A DNA stretch of 12,580 nucleotides from NCBI GenBank assembly GCA_017861475.1, contig JAGFXV010000014.1, forward strand, positions 1 through 12,580, given 5' to 3'. The DNA is from Bacillota bacterium. GTDB lineage: Bacteria > Bacillota > Syntrophomonadia > Syntrophomonadales > Syntrophomonadaceae. The notes beneath the pieces were generated by a model. The model did not search any database. It was not told where the DNA came from and worked only from the letters and a program-made list of their open reading frames with translations. Each line of letters starts with the position of its first letter. Position 1 is the stretch's first letter. Of this stretch, positions 1-7,594 are shown piece by piece. Both the position numbers and the translations under genes were made by a program.

Positions 1-287
1 GCTCTTCCCTCTTGAACAGCCTTGCGGGTATGCGTTCCGGCAAATATCGTCAAGTGTTGTATACGCGCCGGATCGATGCCTTCAGCACAATAAACGGAAG
101 GGCCCAAAGCAATACCATGATAAACAACGATGCCTTCCACTTCGTTCTCATGTCTGACCAATGCCTCCGGCAAGAGCTGGGGTTCACCTGTTCCGTGACC
201 GCAAACTACATGGTCCCCTTTATTGAGCAAAGCAATTGCTTCATCTGCTGAGATTTGTCTTGATTTATAATGTTCTTTCCAGTCCAA
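1..287 (-). CDS. Acetyl-CoA hydrolase/4-hydroxybutyrate CoA-transferase family protein, N-terminal part only
   Basis: The first 95 codons of a CoA-transferase are visible; the rest lies beyond the left edge (family members are usually about 430-450 residues). Visible family features are an N-terminal DWKEHYKSR stretch, SADEAIALLNKGD (residues 13-25), the glycine-rich GHGTGEP (30-36), and FAGTHTRKAVQEGR (82-95), which matches the conserved 'thtR.Av..Gr' segment. The catalytic glutamate lies in the missing part. The only sensible in-frame start is TTG at 287, which gives MDWKEHY; an in-frame TGA lies just upstream. A GAGGAAAGGA ribosome site sits about ten bases before it. An ATG at 298 is out of frame. 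By family, such enzymes move CoA from acetyl-CoA or another acyl-CoA to a carboxylate. Here the gene is last in the visible operon, 45 bases after the dehydrogenase, and could activate the imported hydroxyacid. That role is inference. Confidence 0.82.
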   Translation of the reverse strand, partial: MDWKEHYKSRQISADEAIALLNKGDHVVCGHGTGEPQLLPEALVRHENEVEGIVVYHGIALGPSVYCAEGIDPARIQHLTIFAGTHTRKAVQEGR

Positions 288-332
288 GTTAATAACATCC
301 TTTCCTCAAAAATCATCGATAAATTTAAGCGA

Positions 333-1097
333 TCACCAGCACAGATAACCGCCGTCAACCCATAAAACGTGGCCGGTGACATAATCAGATGCCTTCGAAG
401 CAAGGAACACCACAGATCCTCCCAGTTCTGAAGGATCCGCCCAGTACCCCATTGGGATCCTGCTTTTCAAATCATTATATACAACTGGATCATCCATCAG
501 TTTGCGATTTAAATCAGTCGCAAAATAACCCGGTCCAATGGCATTTACATTGATATGATATTTCGCCCACTCAACTGCCAGCACTTTGGTTAGCTGGATC
601 ACGGCACCTTTGCTTGATGCATAAGGGATACGATTTTCCAAAGCCACCGTACCCAGCAGTGAGGCAATATTAATAACTTTCCCGCTGCCTCTGGCAATCA
701 TCGCCGGCCCTACTGCCCGGCAGCAAAGGAAAGTTCCCTTCAAGTTTACATTCAGCGTTGCCTCAAAATCTTCCACGGCAAGATCGACACAGGGACCGCG
801 ACGATTAATGCCGGCACTATTGACCAGGATGTCGATTTCACCCAGGCCAGCTACACTTTTGGCAAGCATATTGGCAACACTTTCTTCATCCGCTACATTC
901 ACCTGCAACGGCAGCGCTTTCACTCCCAGTTTTTCAGCTTGCTGAGAGGTCTCTTCCGCTTTCGCAAGGTTACTGTTATAGGCGACGACTACATTTGCCC
1001 CTGCTTCTGCAAGCGCAAGCGTCATTGCCTGCCCGAGTCCAGAGTCACCACCGGTAATCAGTGCCACTTTACCGTTCAAGTCAAACATAGATCCCAT
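333..1097 (-). CDS. Short-chain dehydrogenase/reductase (SDR), gluconate-5-dehydrogenase/KduD-like
   Basis: A classical 254-residue SDR. The Rossmann cofactor motif TGGDSGLG is at residues 15-22, the NSAG motif at 93-96 (variant of NNAG), and the catalytic tetrad is complete: N118, S146, Y159 and K163 (YASSK). The C-terminal end VTGHVLWVDGGYLCW resembles gluconate 5-dehydrogenase, KduD and FabG-like members. There is no acidic residue at the end of the second strand (VVVAYNSN), so NADP(H) preference is possible but unproven. The ATG at 1097 has AAGGAAG seven bases upstream and fits the family N terminus. The gene lies 26 bases after dctM and 45 before the CoA-transferase, so it is probably in the same operon. 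It could interconvert a 2-hydroxy and a 2-oxo acid, or oxidise another hydroxyl of the imported compound. The substrate cannot be read from the sequence. Confidence 0.88.
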   Translation of the reverse strand: MGSMFDLNGKVALITGGDSGLGQAMTLALAEAGANVVVAYNSNLAKAEETSQQAEKLGVKALPLQVNVADEESVANMLAKSVAGLGEIDILVNSAGINRRGPCVDLAVEDFEATLNVNLKGTFLCCRAVGPAMIARGSGKVINIASLLGTVALENRIPYASSKGAVIQLTKVLAVEWAKYHINVNAIGPGYFATDLNRKLMDDPVVYNDLKSRIPMGYWADPSELGGSVVFLASKASDYVTGHVLWVDGGYLCW

Positions 1098-1123
1098 CAG
1101 ATTTCTTCCTTTCCCATTATCTG

Positions 1124-2425
1124 TTATTTAAACAGATTAACCAGTACCAATGATAATTGCGGAATATACGTGGTTGCCAAAAGTACCGGGATGCAGACAG
1201 CAATAAAACCAAGTATATATTTCAACATTTTTTCCATACTCAAATTGGCAATCCTGCAGGCTACGAAAATGTTGCAGGCAAAAGGCGGAGTAATCATACC
1301 AATTTCCAGGTTGAGCAGCATGACCGCACCAAAGTGGATAGGATTGATTCCATATGCCACAGCAGCCGGTACCAGTATCGGAGCAAGTAATAATATACTG
1401 GTGTTGGTCTCCATGAACATACCAACGATGATCAACATTGCGTTTACCATCAGCAGGAACATGGTGGGTGAATTAGTAACACTAAAGAGCCAATCGGTTA
1501 CCGCTTTGGCACAGCCGCCATAAGTGAACATTCCGCTGGGGATGGCTGAAAAAGCGATCAGCAGCATAATGGCCGCACTGGTTACCACACTCTTCTTGGT
1601 AATGTCCATAAAGCCTTCGCCGGTTTTGTCTTTAAACAGCACTGGGAAAATAATCCATCCGGCGATCAGTCCATAAACAACCGCTACAGCTCCGGCTTCA
1701 GTCGGTGTCAAAACCCCGCCGTAAACGCCGGCAAAAATGATCAACGGCATCAGCAGAGCGACCAGCCCGCGTGAAGAGGTCTTGGCAATATTCTTGAAAT
1801 ATATAGAAGCGTTAAAATCGCCGGTATCCTGTACTTCCTGCTTGGCAAAAAAGATACGGTTATAGATAACATATAAAATTGTCAGCAAAACACCGGGAAC
1901 AGCAGTGGAAAGCCATACATCGGATATTGACTGACCGCTGGCCAGAGCGTAAACTACGCCGGGGATACTGGGCGGAATAAGAATTCCTAAAAAGCCGGAA
2001 GCCGCAATCAGAGCAGTGGCATATTCCTTTTTATAACCGGATTTCACCATCTCAGGCAGCATCATTCCGCCGATGGCACTTACGGTCGCGACGGACGAAC
2101 CGGAGATGGTACCAAACAATGCGGAGGCAATAACGGTGGTAGCCGCAACGCTTCCCTTGAGGCGTCCGGTCAAAGCCTTGATCCATTTAATCAACGCAGT
2201 GGTGATTCCGCCCAATGCCATCAAATCGCCGGAATAAATAAATGCCGGTATGGCCAAAAAGGCAAAGGAGTCGACACTGCCAAATATCTTGGCGGGAATA
2301 ATGGAAAGCGGGATATCTCCTACTATCAAACCCACTATTCCAGCCAACCCGATACTGAAAGGAATCGGTATACGCAGTATTGCTAGAACTATAAATGTTA
2401 GTATAAATATACCTACGAGATACAT
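1124..2425 (-). CDS. dctM: TRAP transporter large permease subunit (DctM family)
   Basis: A very hydrophobic protein of 433 residues, normal for the 12-segment large membrane subunit of tripartite ATP-independent periplasmic transporters. It forms the ion-driven substrate channel in the cytoplasmic membrane. Family hallmarks are LFGTISGSSVATVSAIGG, PEMVKSGY, and SGFLGILIPPSIPGVVYA in the first half; MFMETNTSILLLAPILVPAA and GMITPPFACNIFV in the second half are the matching repeat. I chose the ATG at 2425 because GAGGAGG lies seven bases before it. A GTG at 2431 is in frame but directly abuts the ribosome site. The start overlaps the end of dctQ by 13 bases, which suggests translational coupling. 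TRAP systems carry organic acids, often driven by sodium. The neighbouring CoA enzymes suggest a hydroxycarboxylic acid as cargo. Confidence 0.95.
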   Translation of the reverse strand: MYLVGIFILTFIVLAILRIPIPFSIGLAGIVGLIVGDIPLSIIPAKIFGSVDSFAFLAIPAFIYSGDLMALGGITTALIKWIKALTGRLKGSVAATTVIASALFGTISGSSVATVSAIGGMMLPEMVKSGYKKEYATALIAASGFLGILIPPSIPGVVYALASGQSISDVWLSTAVPGVLLTILYVIYNRIFFAKQEVQDTGDFNASIYFKNIAKTSSRGLVALLMPLIIFAGVYGGVLTPTEAGAVAVVYGLIAGWIIFPVLFKDKTGEGFMDITKKSVVTSAAIMLLIAFSAIPSGMFTYGGCAKAVTDWLFSVTNSPTMFLLMVNAMLIIVGMFMETNTSILLLAPILVPAAVAYGINPIHFGAVMLLNLEIGMITPPFACNIFVACRIANLSMEKMLKYILGFIAVCIPVLLATTYIPQLSLVLVNLFK

Positions 2426-2970
2426 TGGCACTCCTCCTCTTCTGCAAACTCATAACCATACGGACCGTATCCGCCAAGGTTGAGTATGATCAATCCAATG
2501 GAGTGCAAAATACTTAAAACAAAACCGAGCAACATAATACCGGTTATAATCCAAAACGGAAAAGCCATGGCGGTTGATACGCTTTTACTGGTAAACTGAT
2601 CGAACACCAATAAATAGGTTTGCCAACCGACCAGGGACAAACACAGGATCGTGCCCAGATCTCTTAGGATGTTCATTCCTATCGCGCCTCTCATCTTGCC
2701 ATCACGGGTTTTCGCAATTTTCTCGATCGCCATTTCCGTGAAATTAATCTCGATATGACCGCGCTCTGCAGTTGCGATCGCCGCCCCGAGGAAGGTACTG
2801 GCAACGAAGAGAAAACGAGCCGACTCTTCTGACCAAGGTAGTGGCTGATGCAGTAGATAACGGAAGACTACCTGAATGAACATAATTGCCAGCATAATCA
2901 TAAATATAGGTGTTGCGATATAGTACTCCAGTTTTTTTAAGGCGCTGATGAAGCTATTAAAAGTTTTCAC
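2413..2970 (-). CDS. dctQ: TRAP transporter small permease subunit (DctQ family)
   Basis: A 185-residue membrane protein with four predicted transmembrane segments (about residues 18-38, 50-68, 101-124 and 133-155), as usual for DctQ, which partners DctM in the membrane. The family motif is clear: QVVFRYLLHQPLPWSEESARFLFV followed by FLGAAIATAERGHIEI. I chose the GTG at 2970 (MKTFNSF) because AGTGAGGTG lies about ten bases upstream. A GTG at 2988 would add six residues but has no ribosome site. The C terminus ends in an acidic, cysteine-containing tail (EFAEEEECQCIS) of unknown meaning. The stop codon lies inside the start of dctM. An 82-base gap with a strong stem-loop separates this gene from dctP. 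Confidence 0.93.
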   Translation of the reverse strand: MKTFNSFISALKKLEYYIATPIFMIMLAIMFIQVVFRYLLHQPLPWSEESARFLFVASTFLGAAIATAERGHIEINFTEMAIEKIAKTRDGKMRGAIGMNILRDLGTILCLSLVGWQTYLLVFDQFTSKSVSTAMAFPFWIITGIMLLGFVLSILHSIGLIILNLGGYGPYGYEFAEEEECQCIS

Positions 2971-3001
2971 AACGAAAGTGCACCTCACTTTTTAATAAGA
3001 T

Positions 3002-3038
3002 GGAACGCAAACGGGTTTTAAGGCCCGTTTGCAGTTCC
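3002..3038 (-). promoter_or_regulatory. Stem-loop between dctP and dctQ
   Basis: A perfect nine-base-pair stem (3007-3015 with 3024-3032, GCAAACGGG/CCCGTTTGC) has an eight-base loop. It is extended by five more pairs (3002-3006 with 3034-3038) past a single bulged base at 3033. On the transcript it follows the dctP stop by 14 bases. No uridine run follows, so it is not a classical terminator. Inference: it may protect the dctP end of the mRNA or cause partial termination, giving more binding protein than permease. Confidence 0.65.
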
Positions 3039-3052
3039 CGGAATTGAATTGA

Positions 3053-4102
3053 TTATTTTACACCTTTCATCTCTCTGACTTTGTCCATGATTTCTTTGGT
3101 GTAAGCTTTGTCATACTGAGGATCCTTGTACATCCGTGCGGCAACTGCTTTGAAATCAGCAGTCAACTGCGGGGTGGCATCAATTACTTCCATGCCGGCT
3201 GCTGTCATTTTGGCAAATCTGTCGGCAACGTTGGCACGATTCAGTTTAACCTGTTCATCAGCCATTGCTATAGCTGCATCTTTGACGATCTTCTGCTGGT
3301 CAGCAGACAGTTTGTCCCAGGTTTTCTTGGAAATACATACTTGCATTGCAGAATAAATATGGTTGGTTTTGGTTGCATATTTCTGGAAATCCTGCAGGCC
3401 ATTGTCGTAAGTGATGATAGCACCATTGTCCTGGCCGTCTACGGTCTTTTGCTGCAGTGCAGTGGTCAATTCAGTGATTGCCATCGGAGTCGGCAGAACG
3501 CCCATGGATTTGTAGAAATCGATATACATGGGGATTTCAGGAACACGTATTTTCAGACCATTGAGATCCGCACCCTTGGTGATCGGCCGTTTGGAGTTGG
3601 TCAGACCGCGGAAATCATTTTCGCCGGTGGCCAGTACGATAACACCTTTGGGCTCCACATATTTGGCCACATATTCGCCAACCCAACCGTTGCGATAGTT
3701 TTTATCAACATCATCATAAGATTCAAACAGATAAGGCAGGTTTACAAAACCCAGTTCGGGATACATTGCGGCCAAGCCGATATCAGAAGTCATGGTCATT
3801 TCCAGGTCGCCACGGGCTACAGCTTCAACCATCTGGCGCTCGCCGCCCATTACGCCTGCGCCCTGATAATCAACAGTAACAGCGCCATTGGTTTTTTCTT
3901 CAACAGTCTTTTTGAATCCCTGGGCAGCTACGGTATAAGAATGATCCGGGGCTACTGTGGTTCCGATACGAAGCTTAACAGGTTCTGTTTTGGTTTTGTT
4001 TGCGTCGCCGGTGTCTTTGGTTCCACCGCCACAGCCTACGATTGTCAGTGCAAATACAAGAGCTAATACCATGGCCAACATTTTCAAAGTCTTGCTTTTC
4101 AT
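3053..4102 (-). CDS. dctP: TRAP transporter solute-binding lipoprotein (DctP family)
   Basis: A 349-residue extracytoplasmic binding protein that captures the substrate for DctQM. It begins MKSKTLKMLAMVLALVFALT and continues with the lipobox IVGC, so C24 is the likely lipidated residue, followed by a GGG/charged linker. DctP hallmarks are ENDFRGLTN (161-169), GLKIRVPE (182-189) with R186 as the likely carboxylate-binding arginine, PTPMAITELTTALQQ (204-218) and VDGQDNG (221-227). The ATG at 4102 has AAGGAGG eight bases upstream. An in-frame extension to 4174 would put 24 charged residues before the signal peptide and is rejected. The family binds monocarboxylates, dicarboxylates, sugar acids and aromatic acids. 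The arginine implies an acid, but the exact ligand is open. A 192-base gap with two inverted repeats precedes the gene. Confidence 0.95.
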   Translation of the reverse strand: MKSKTLKMLAMVLALVFALTIVGCGGGTKDTGDANKTKTEPVKLRIGTTVAPDHSYTVAAQGFKKTVEEKTNGAVTVDYQGAGVMGGERQMVEAVARGDLEMTMTSDIGLAAMYPELGFVNLPYLFESYDDVDKNYRNGWVGEYVAKYVEPKGVIVLATGENDFRGLTNSKRPITKGADLNGLKIRVPEIPMYIDFYKSMGVLPTPMAITELTTALQQKTVDGQDNGAIITYDNGLQDFQKYATKTNHIYSAMQVCISKKTWDKLSADQQKIVKDAAIAMADEQVKLNRANVADRFAKMTAAGMEVIDATPQLTADFKAVAARMYKDPQYDKAYTKEIMDKVREMKGVK

Positions 4103-4192
4103 CCAATATTCCTCCTTTTTCGTTTGGGAAATACCTACATTGAAACCGACCTCTCGCTCTAGAGAACCCTCCACCTCCCTTGTCTGGACTGT

Positions 4193-4231
4193 CCTTTTTC
4201 CTGCATTTAATTTTCTTTCACAGGAAAAAGG
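4193..4231. repeat. Perfect 11-bp inverted repeat upstream of dctP
   Basis: CCTTTTTCCTG at 4193-4203 pairs perfectly with CAGGAAAAAGG at 4221-4231 across a 17-base A/T-rich loop. It lies in the 192-base gap between activator and dctP, about 90 bases before the dctP start. On the minus-strand transcript the second arm ends AAAAAGG without a uridine run, so it is not a standard terminator. It could be an mRNA structure or a protein site. Confidence 0.5.
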
Positions 4232-4257
4232 GAGAATAAAACTACATAATTTAATTT

Positions 4258-4281
4258 AAATGAATCGATTATGATTCATTT
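4258..4281. repeat. Perfect 9-bp inverted repeat just after the activator gene
   Basis: AAATGAATC at 4258-4266 pairs with GATTCATTT at 4273-4281 around a six-base loop (GATTAT). It starts 13 bases after the activator stop. It is A/T-rich, so as a hairpin it would be weak. Its compact symmetric shape equally fits a protein operator. No convincing promoter was found beside it. Confidence 0.5.
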
Positions 4282-4294
4282 TGGGAGCAATTAA

Positions 4295-5089
4295 TCAGTC
4301 GTTTGCCTGCTTCGCCTTTTGGACTTTCTGATAAGCCAGCAGAGCTGCTCCTATAGCGCCTGTCAACTGCGGAAGCGGGGATGTCTTGATCTCGGTCTTC
4401 AGTTCCTGCCTCATGGCCTTGACCACGCCTTCATTTTGAGCAACACCCCCGGTCATCACGACATCGGGAACCAAGCCGACCCGTTTCCCCAAAGAGGCAA
4501 CCCTTCGGGCTACGGAATCATGAATTCCGGCAACGACATCCTCACGTGAGTTTCCAGCAGCCAATTGAGAAATTACTTCTGATTCAGCAAATACGGTACA
4601 GGTACTGCTGATCGGGACTGCCTGTTTGGCTTGATTCGAGAGCATCGACAATTCGTCCACCTTGCATTCCAGTACCCTGGCCATCACTTCCAGAAACCGA
4701 CCGGTGCCGGCAGCACATTTTTCGTTCATTACGAAATTCATCACCGCGCCATTTTCATCAACGCGGATAACCTTAACATCCTGACCTCCAATATCGATAA
4801 TGGTACGGGTGGAAGGAAGCAAAAAATGTACGCCCCGTGCATGGCAGGTAATTTCACTGATTTGCTCGTCGGCACCTGGAATTGACCTTCTTCCATAACC
4901 GGTGGCAACAATATAATCAATATTATCTCTATTCATATCAGCTGCCTGCAGGACATCCTCAATGACACGCTGCGGACCGCTGGTACCTGTCCCAAACGGG
5001 ATCACGCAACTGGCCACGATTTTTGATCCGTCTTCCATAATGGCTGCCTTTGAGGATGTGGAGCCAATGTCAATGCCCATTGTAAACAA
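4295..5089 (-). CDS. hgdC: 2-hydroxyacyl-CoA dehydratase activator ATPase (HgdC/archerase type)
   Basis: A 264-residue protein very close to HgdC of Acidaminococcus in motif order and length. Such activators are homodimers that hold one [4Fe-4S] cluster between subunits and use ATP to inject a low-potential electron into the dehydratase. The ASKHA ATPase motifs are visible: GIDIGSTSSK (5-14), TGYGR (63-67), IDIGGQD (98-104) and MTGGVAQN (212-219). The cluster cysteines are C125 in NEKCAAGTG and C164 in SSTCTVFAESE, 39 residues apart as in HgdC. I chose the TTG at 5089 (MFTMGIDIG): AAGGAGG lies nine bases upstream and the family has one or more residues before GID. The ATG at 5080 would sit 18 bases from that site. 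The gene follows the dehydratase subunits by 48 bases. The single activator subunit argues against a BcrAD-type benzoyl-CoA reductase. Confidence 0.94.
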   Translation of the reverse strand: MFTMGIDIGSTSSKAAIMEDGSKIVASCVIPFGTGTSGPQRVIEDVLQAADMNRDNIDYIVATGYGRRSIPGADEQISEITCHARGVHFLLPSTRTIIDIGGQDVKVIRVDENGAVMNFVMNEKCAAGTGRFLEVMARVLECKVDELSMLSNQAKQAVPISSTCTVFAESEVISQLAAGNSREDVVAGIHDSVARRVASLGKRVGLVPDVVMTGGVAQNEGVVKAMRQELKTEIKTSPLPQLTGAIGAALLAYQKVQKAKQAND

Positions 5090-5098
5090 ATTACTTTT

Positions 5099-5119
5099 CC
5101 TCCTTGTCTCGCAGAGACA
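5099..5119 (-). promoter_or_regulatory. Ribosome site plus small hairpin before the activator TTG start
   Basis: AAGGAGG (5099-5105) is the ribosome site that decides the TTG start at 5089. Directly upstream on the transcript, TGTCTC and GAGACA form a six-base-pair stem with a three-base loop (5105-5119) that touches the first base of the ribosome site. The hairpin plus the TTG start might lower translation of the activator relative to the dehydratase. That effect is inference. Confidence 0.4.
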
Positions 5120-5137
5120 TATCGTATTTAACCGGGA

Positions 5138-6280
5138 TTAGTTCTTTCTTTCTTCCAACAATTCAGCAAAAGCCTGTAATCTGGTTTGAACTTGCTCTGA
5201 AGACTCCATCTGCTGCTCTATCTCCAGATACAGATGCGGGATACCTGCTTCTTCAAGATCCTGTTTAATAAACGGATAGTCATATTCTTCAGGATCACAG
5301 AATTTCATCATTAAAACCACAACGCCATCAGCCTGGGTTTCGTCTACCAGTTGTTTCAGCAATTTGCCCCGCAGTTTTTCAGGATCATAAACACATGAAC
5401 ATCCTTCAAAGTTGGCTAAACGTTTGCCCAGTCTGATATAGGGATCATCATCTGCCGGGGCCGGTGTTCTGAATTGACGTGAACCCTGGGCCAGATCGTC
5501 GGCTACTATGGCATATCCGTATTTTCCAAACATTTCAAGCAACTCATCCGGTTCGCTCATGATGCCGGTTACCACCACTTTGTGACCTTTAAATTGGCTA
5601 GGTTGAAGTTTAATTAATTCATCGATCAAAGCTTTGACCAGAACGGTGTGTTTTTCTTTAGGCATAAAATAGGAAGACTTAATGACCATATGACGGTTAT
5701 AAGGCGTAATGATATCGCAGTGATCTACAGCCACTTTGAAAAACTCCATCATGGCTGCATGATGTTCGTTATAAATTTCAACACTGTTCTGAAGATCTTC
5801 ATCTTTGACCGGGTTGCCGGTAATCTGTTCCAATTGTTTAACAATGCTTCTGTATTCAGCCGCTGTATATTTGATCCCGGCATCGATTTTGCGGTTATCA
5901 GGCAGTACGACGCCGATTATAGGAGTCTGAGGAATAGCCTTTCTCATCATCAAGGGGATTACTCTCAAGGTATCGCAAGTCTCCGGACAAATAATGGCGT
6001 CCAGGTTTTTATAGGCGCCCGACATGGTAAATTCCATCACTGCCTTCATAATCGAACAGCAGAATGATTGCAGATATTCCGGGGCCAATGAAATACTGGT
6101 CTGTCCTCCCCACATACCCACCGGCAACATACCGGCAGCATGCACGACTTCCTCCGCACAGTGAATGGGCATGATTCCAACGGCCTTGCCGCCGGTTTCT
6201 TTTTTCCATTGCTCCACCATGCGTGCCGGATGGTGAGCAACATAACCAAGTTCAGATAGGATTTCTTCAACTTTACTCAT
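5138..6280 (-). CDS. 2-hydroxyacyl-CoA dehydratase, beta-type subunit (HadC/FldC/LcdB-like)
   Basis: A 380-residue member of the HgdB/BcrC-type family (2-hydroxyglutaryl-CoA dehydratase D-component). With the next gene it would form the heterodimer that dehydrates (R)-2-hydroxyacyl-CoA to (E)-2-enoyl-CoA by a ketyl-radical mechanism. Family features are PIHCAEEVVHAAGMLPVGMWG (38-58), IICPETCDTLR (96-106), VTGIMSEPDELLEM (237-250), DDLAQGSR (261-268), EGCSCVYDPE (292-301) and MMKFCDPEEYDYP (324-336). Likely [4Fe-4S] ligands are C75 or C74, C102 and C328, by position relative to the family. The ATG at 6280 has AAGGAGGAG seven bases upstream, and the alpha-type gene ends 21 bases before it. Length and the KFCDPEEYDYP motif fit the HadC/FldC/LcdB subgroup better than benzoyl-CoA reductase subunits. 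The acyl substrate is not determined. Confidence 0.92.
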   Translation of the reverse strand: MSKVEEILSELGYVAHHPARMVEQWKKETGGKAVGIMPIHCAEEVVHAAGMLPVGMWGGQTSISLAPEYLQSFCCSIMKAVMEFTMSGAYKNLDAIICPETCDTLRVIPLMMRKAIPQTPIIGVVLPDNRKIDAGIKYTAAEYRSIVKQLEQITGNPVKDEDLQNSVEIYNEHHAAMMEFFKVAVDHCDIITPYNRHMVIKSSYFMPKEKHTVLVKALIDELIKLQPSQFKGHKVVVTGIMSEPDELLEMFGKYGYAIVADDLAQGSRQFRTPAPADDDPYIRLGKRLANFEGCSCVYDPEKLRGKLLKQLVDETQADGVVVLMMKFCDPEEYDYPFIKQDLEEAGIPHLYLEIEQQMESSEQVQTRLQAFAELLEERKN

Positions 6281-6301
6281 TATTTTTCTCCTCCTTCCGG
6301 C

Positions 6302-7519
6302 TTATTTAGCTTCTCTGCGCTGGTCGATCATTTCAAAAAGAGCCTGTATCCGAGTCTCGTACTGCGCTTCAGAGAAGGCTCGGGGATCATCCTGATCTCC
6401 GTCAACAATGGCAACCGGTACGCCGGTCGCTTTGGTTACCTGGCGGGCCAGCTCATACATGGCAAAATCCTGGTTTTTACAACTGCGATTGGAGTGCAGA
6501 ATTACACCGTCGCAAGAGTACTCACGGATGATCCGGCACATGTTATTAAAGCGGAATTCAAATTCGCGATTGGTAAAATTGCCCATATAGGCCTTGGCCA
6601 TACTGCGAAGATCAGTCGTATCATAAGTCAGCGCCCAGTTTTCCGTATAAGTGGATGCCACCTGAACCGCTTTTCTATCTTTTAAGGATTTGGCCATAAC
6701 GCGCAGATTATACCAGAAGGGAATCCCATCCCAGAGAATCCGGTATTGTTCGTCTTGAATATAGCCTTCTCCGGCAGCTACTTTGGCAGCGATTTCATCC
6801 TTTAATAATTGGAAGAAATAAACCGCCTTTTCATTGCCGCGCGAACAAACGATCTGGGCCATATAGTTGAAATAATCAAGTCCATTAAAAGGACACGGTT
6901 TATTCTTGCCCATTTCAAAACTTTCCTTCCAAAGGGTCGATGCCTGGTTGGAAAGTTCCAAACAATGCTGAAACTTTTCATAGTTGAAAGGTTTACCGGT
7001 AATTTCCTCCAATTGCTTGATGGCATTTTCAAATTGCCCTACGATGTAATCTATCGTATGTTCCTGCGGCTGATCAAAATGGCTGAAGGGCAGATCGATC
7101 ATAATCAAAGGAACATTCAAGCGGCGTGACAGGATCTCATACCATTTGGTAACAGTGTCACAGATATTATTGCAACAGAAAAGCAAGTCAGGGTAAGGGA
7201 CTTTACCGGCCGCTGAATCGCCTGCTTCAACATAACCCAGATTTACTCTGGCATAGGAACATATATCGATCGAATATCCCATCGATTCGGCAATATCAAG
7301 CATTTCCATGGAGCCTTTTTTAGCTGCGATCGCAGCTGCATGATTTTCCGGATAAATGGTTACGATATCCATGGCCTCCAAGAATTCTCTGGGTGCAATC
7401 GAAGTCACCCAGGCCACCAATTTCCCTTCCTCATGGGCGCGATTGGCCTCTGCATAATATTCTGCCTGGAGGTCTTTAACTACATCCTTGGCGGCCTTGA
7501 CTTGAGTCGTGTCCGTCAT
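6302..7519 (-). CDS. 2-hydroxyacyl-CoA dehydratase, alpha-type subunit (HadB/FldB/LcdA-like)
   Basis: A 405-residue partner of the beta-type subunit in the same dehydratase family. Visible family signatures are CSYARVNLGY (87-96), PYPDLLFCCNNICDTVTKWYE (108-128), IDLPFSHFDQPQEHT (141-155), LWDGIPFWYNLR (262-273), HSNRSCK (342-348) and VDGDQDDPRAFSEAQYETR (372-390). C87, C120 and C347 are the likely three cysteine ligands of its [4Fe-4S] cluster; C115 and C116 are extra nearby cysteines. I chose the ATG at 7519 because GAAGGTG ends five bases before it. An ATG at 7543 is in frame but lacks a ribosome site. The gene starts 109 bases after the thiolase, behind a strong hairpin, and runs 21 bases ahead of the beta-type gene. 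The S-N-R-S-C-K form is typical of HadB/FldB-like proteins. Substrates in that group include hydroxyisocaproyl, phenyllactyl and lactoyl thioesters. Confidence 0.92.
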   Translation of the reverse strand: MTDTTQVKAAKDVVKDLQAEYYAEANRAHEEGKLVAWVTSIAPREFLEAMDIVTIYPENHAAAIAAKKGSMEMLDIAESMGYSIDICSYARVNLGYVEAGDSAAGKVPYPDLLFCCNNICDTVTKWYEILSRRLNVPLIMIDLPFSHFDQPQEHTIDYIVGQFENAIKQLEEITGKPFNYEKFQHCLELSNQASTLWKESFEMGKNKPCPFNGLDYFNYMAQIVCSRGNEKAVYFFQLLKDEIAAKVAAGEGYIQDEQYRILWDGIPFWYNLRVMAKSLKDRKAVQVASTYTENWALTYDTTDLRSMAKAYMGNFTNREFEFRFNNMCRIIREYSCDGVILHSNRSCKNQDFAMYELARQVTKATGVPVAIVDGDQDDPRAFSEAQYETRIQALFEMIDQRREAK

Positions 7520-7594
7520 CACGGCACCTTCTTTCAGTATCATGTAAAATATTTCATATCCTGATCGGACTGTTTATTGCTGATTTATTCATTT

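Noticed and set aside
3341..4066. Plus-strand open frame of 241 codons opposite dctP
   Set aside because: It lies wholly within the antisense of a certain dctP gene, has no recognisable domain or ribosome site, and reflects codon bias of the real gene.
4103..4174. 24-residue N-terminal extension of dctP
   Set aside because: It would place a charged stretch before the lipoprotein signal peptide; the ATG at 4102 has its own AAGGAGG site.
4295..7519. Class I benzoyl-CoA reductase (BcrABCD/BadDEFG)
   Set aside because: That enzyme needs two different activator-type subunits plus two catalytic ones. Here there is one HgdC-length activator, and the catalytic subunits carry HadB/HadC-type motifs.
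4295..7519. Glutamate fermentation through 2-hydroxyglutaryl-CoA
   Set aside because: No glutaconyl-CoA decarboxylase or glutaconate CoA-transferase pair is visible, and the subunit motifs fit the HadBC/FldBC/LcdAB group at least as well. Not excluded for the genome as a whole.
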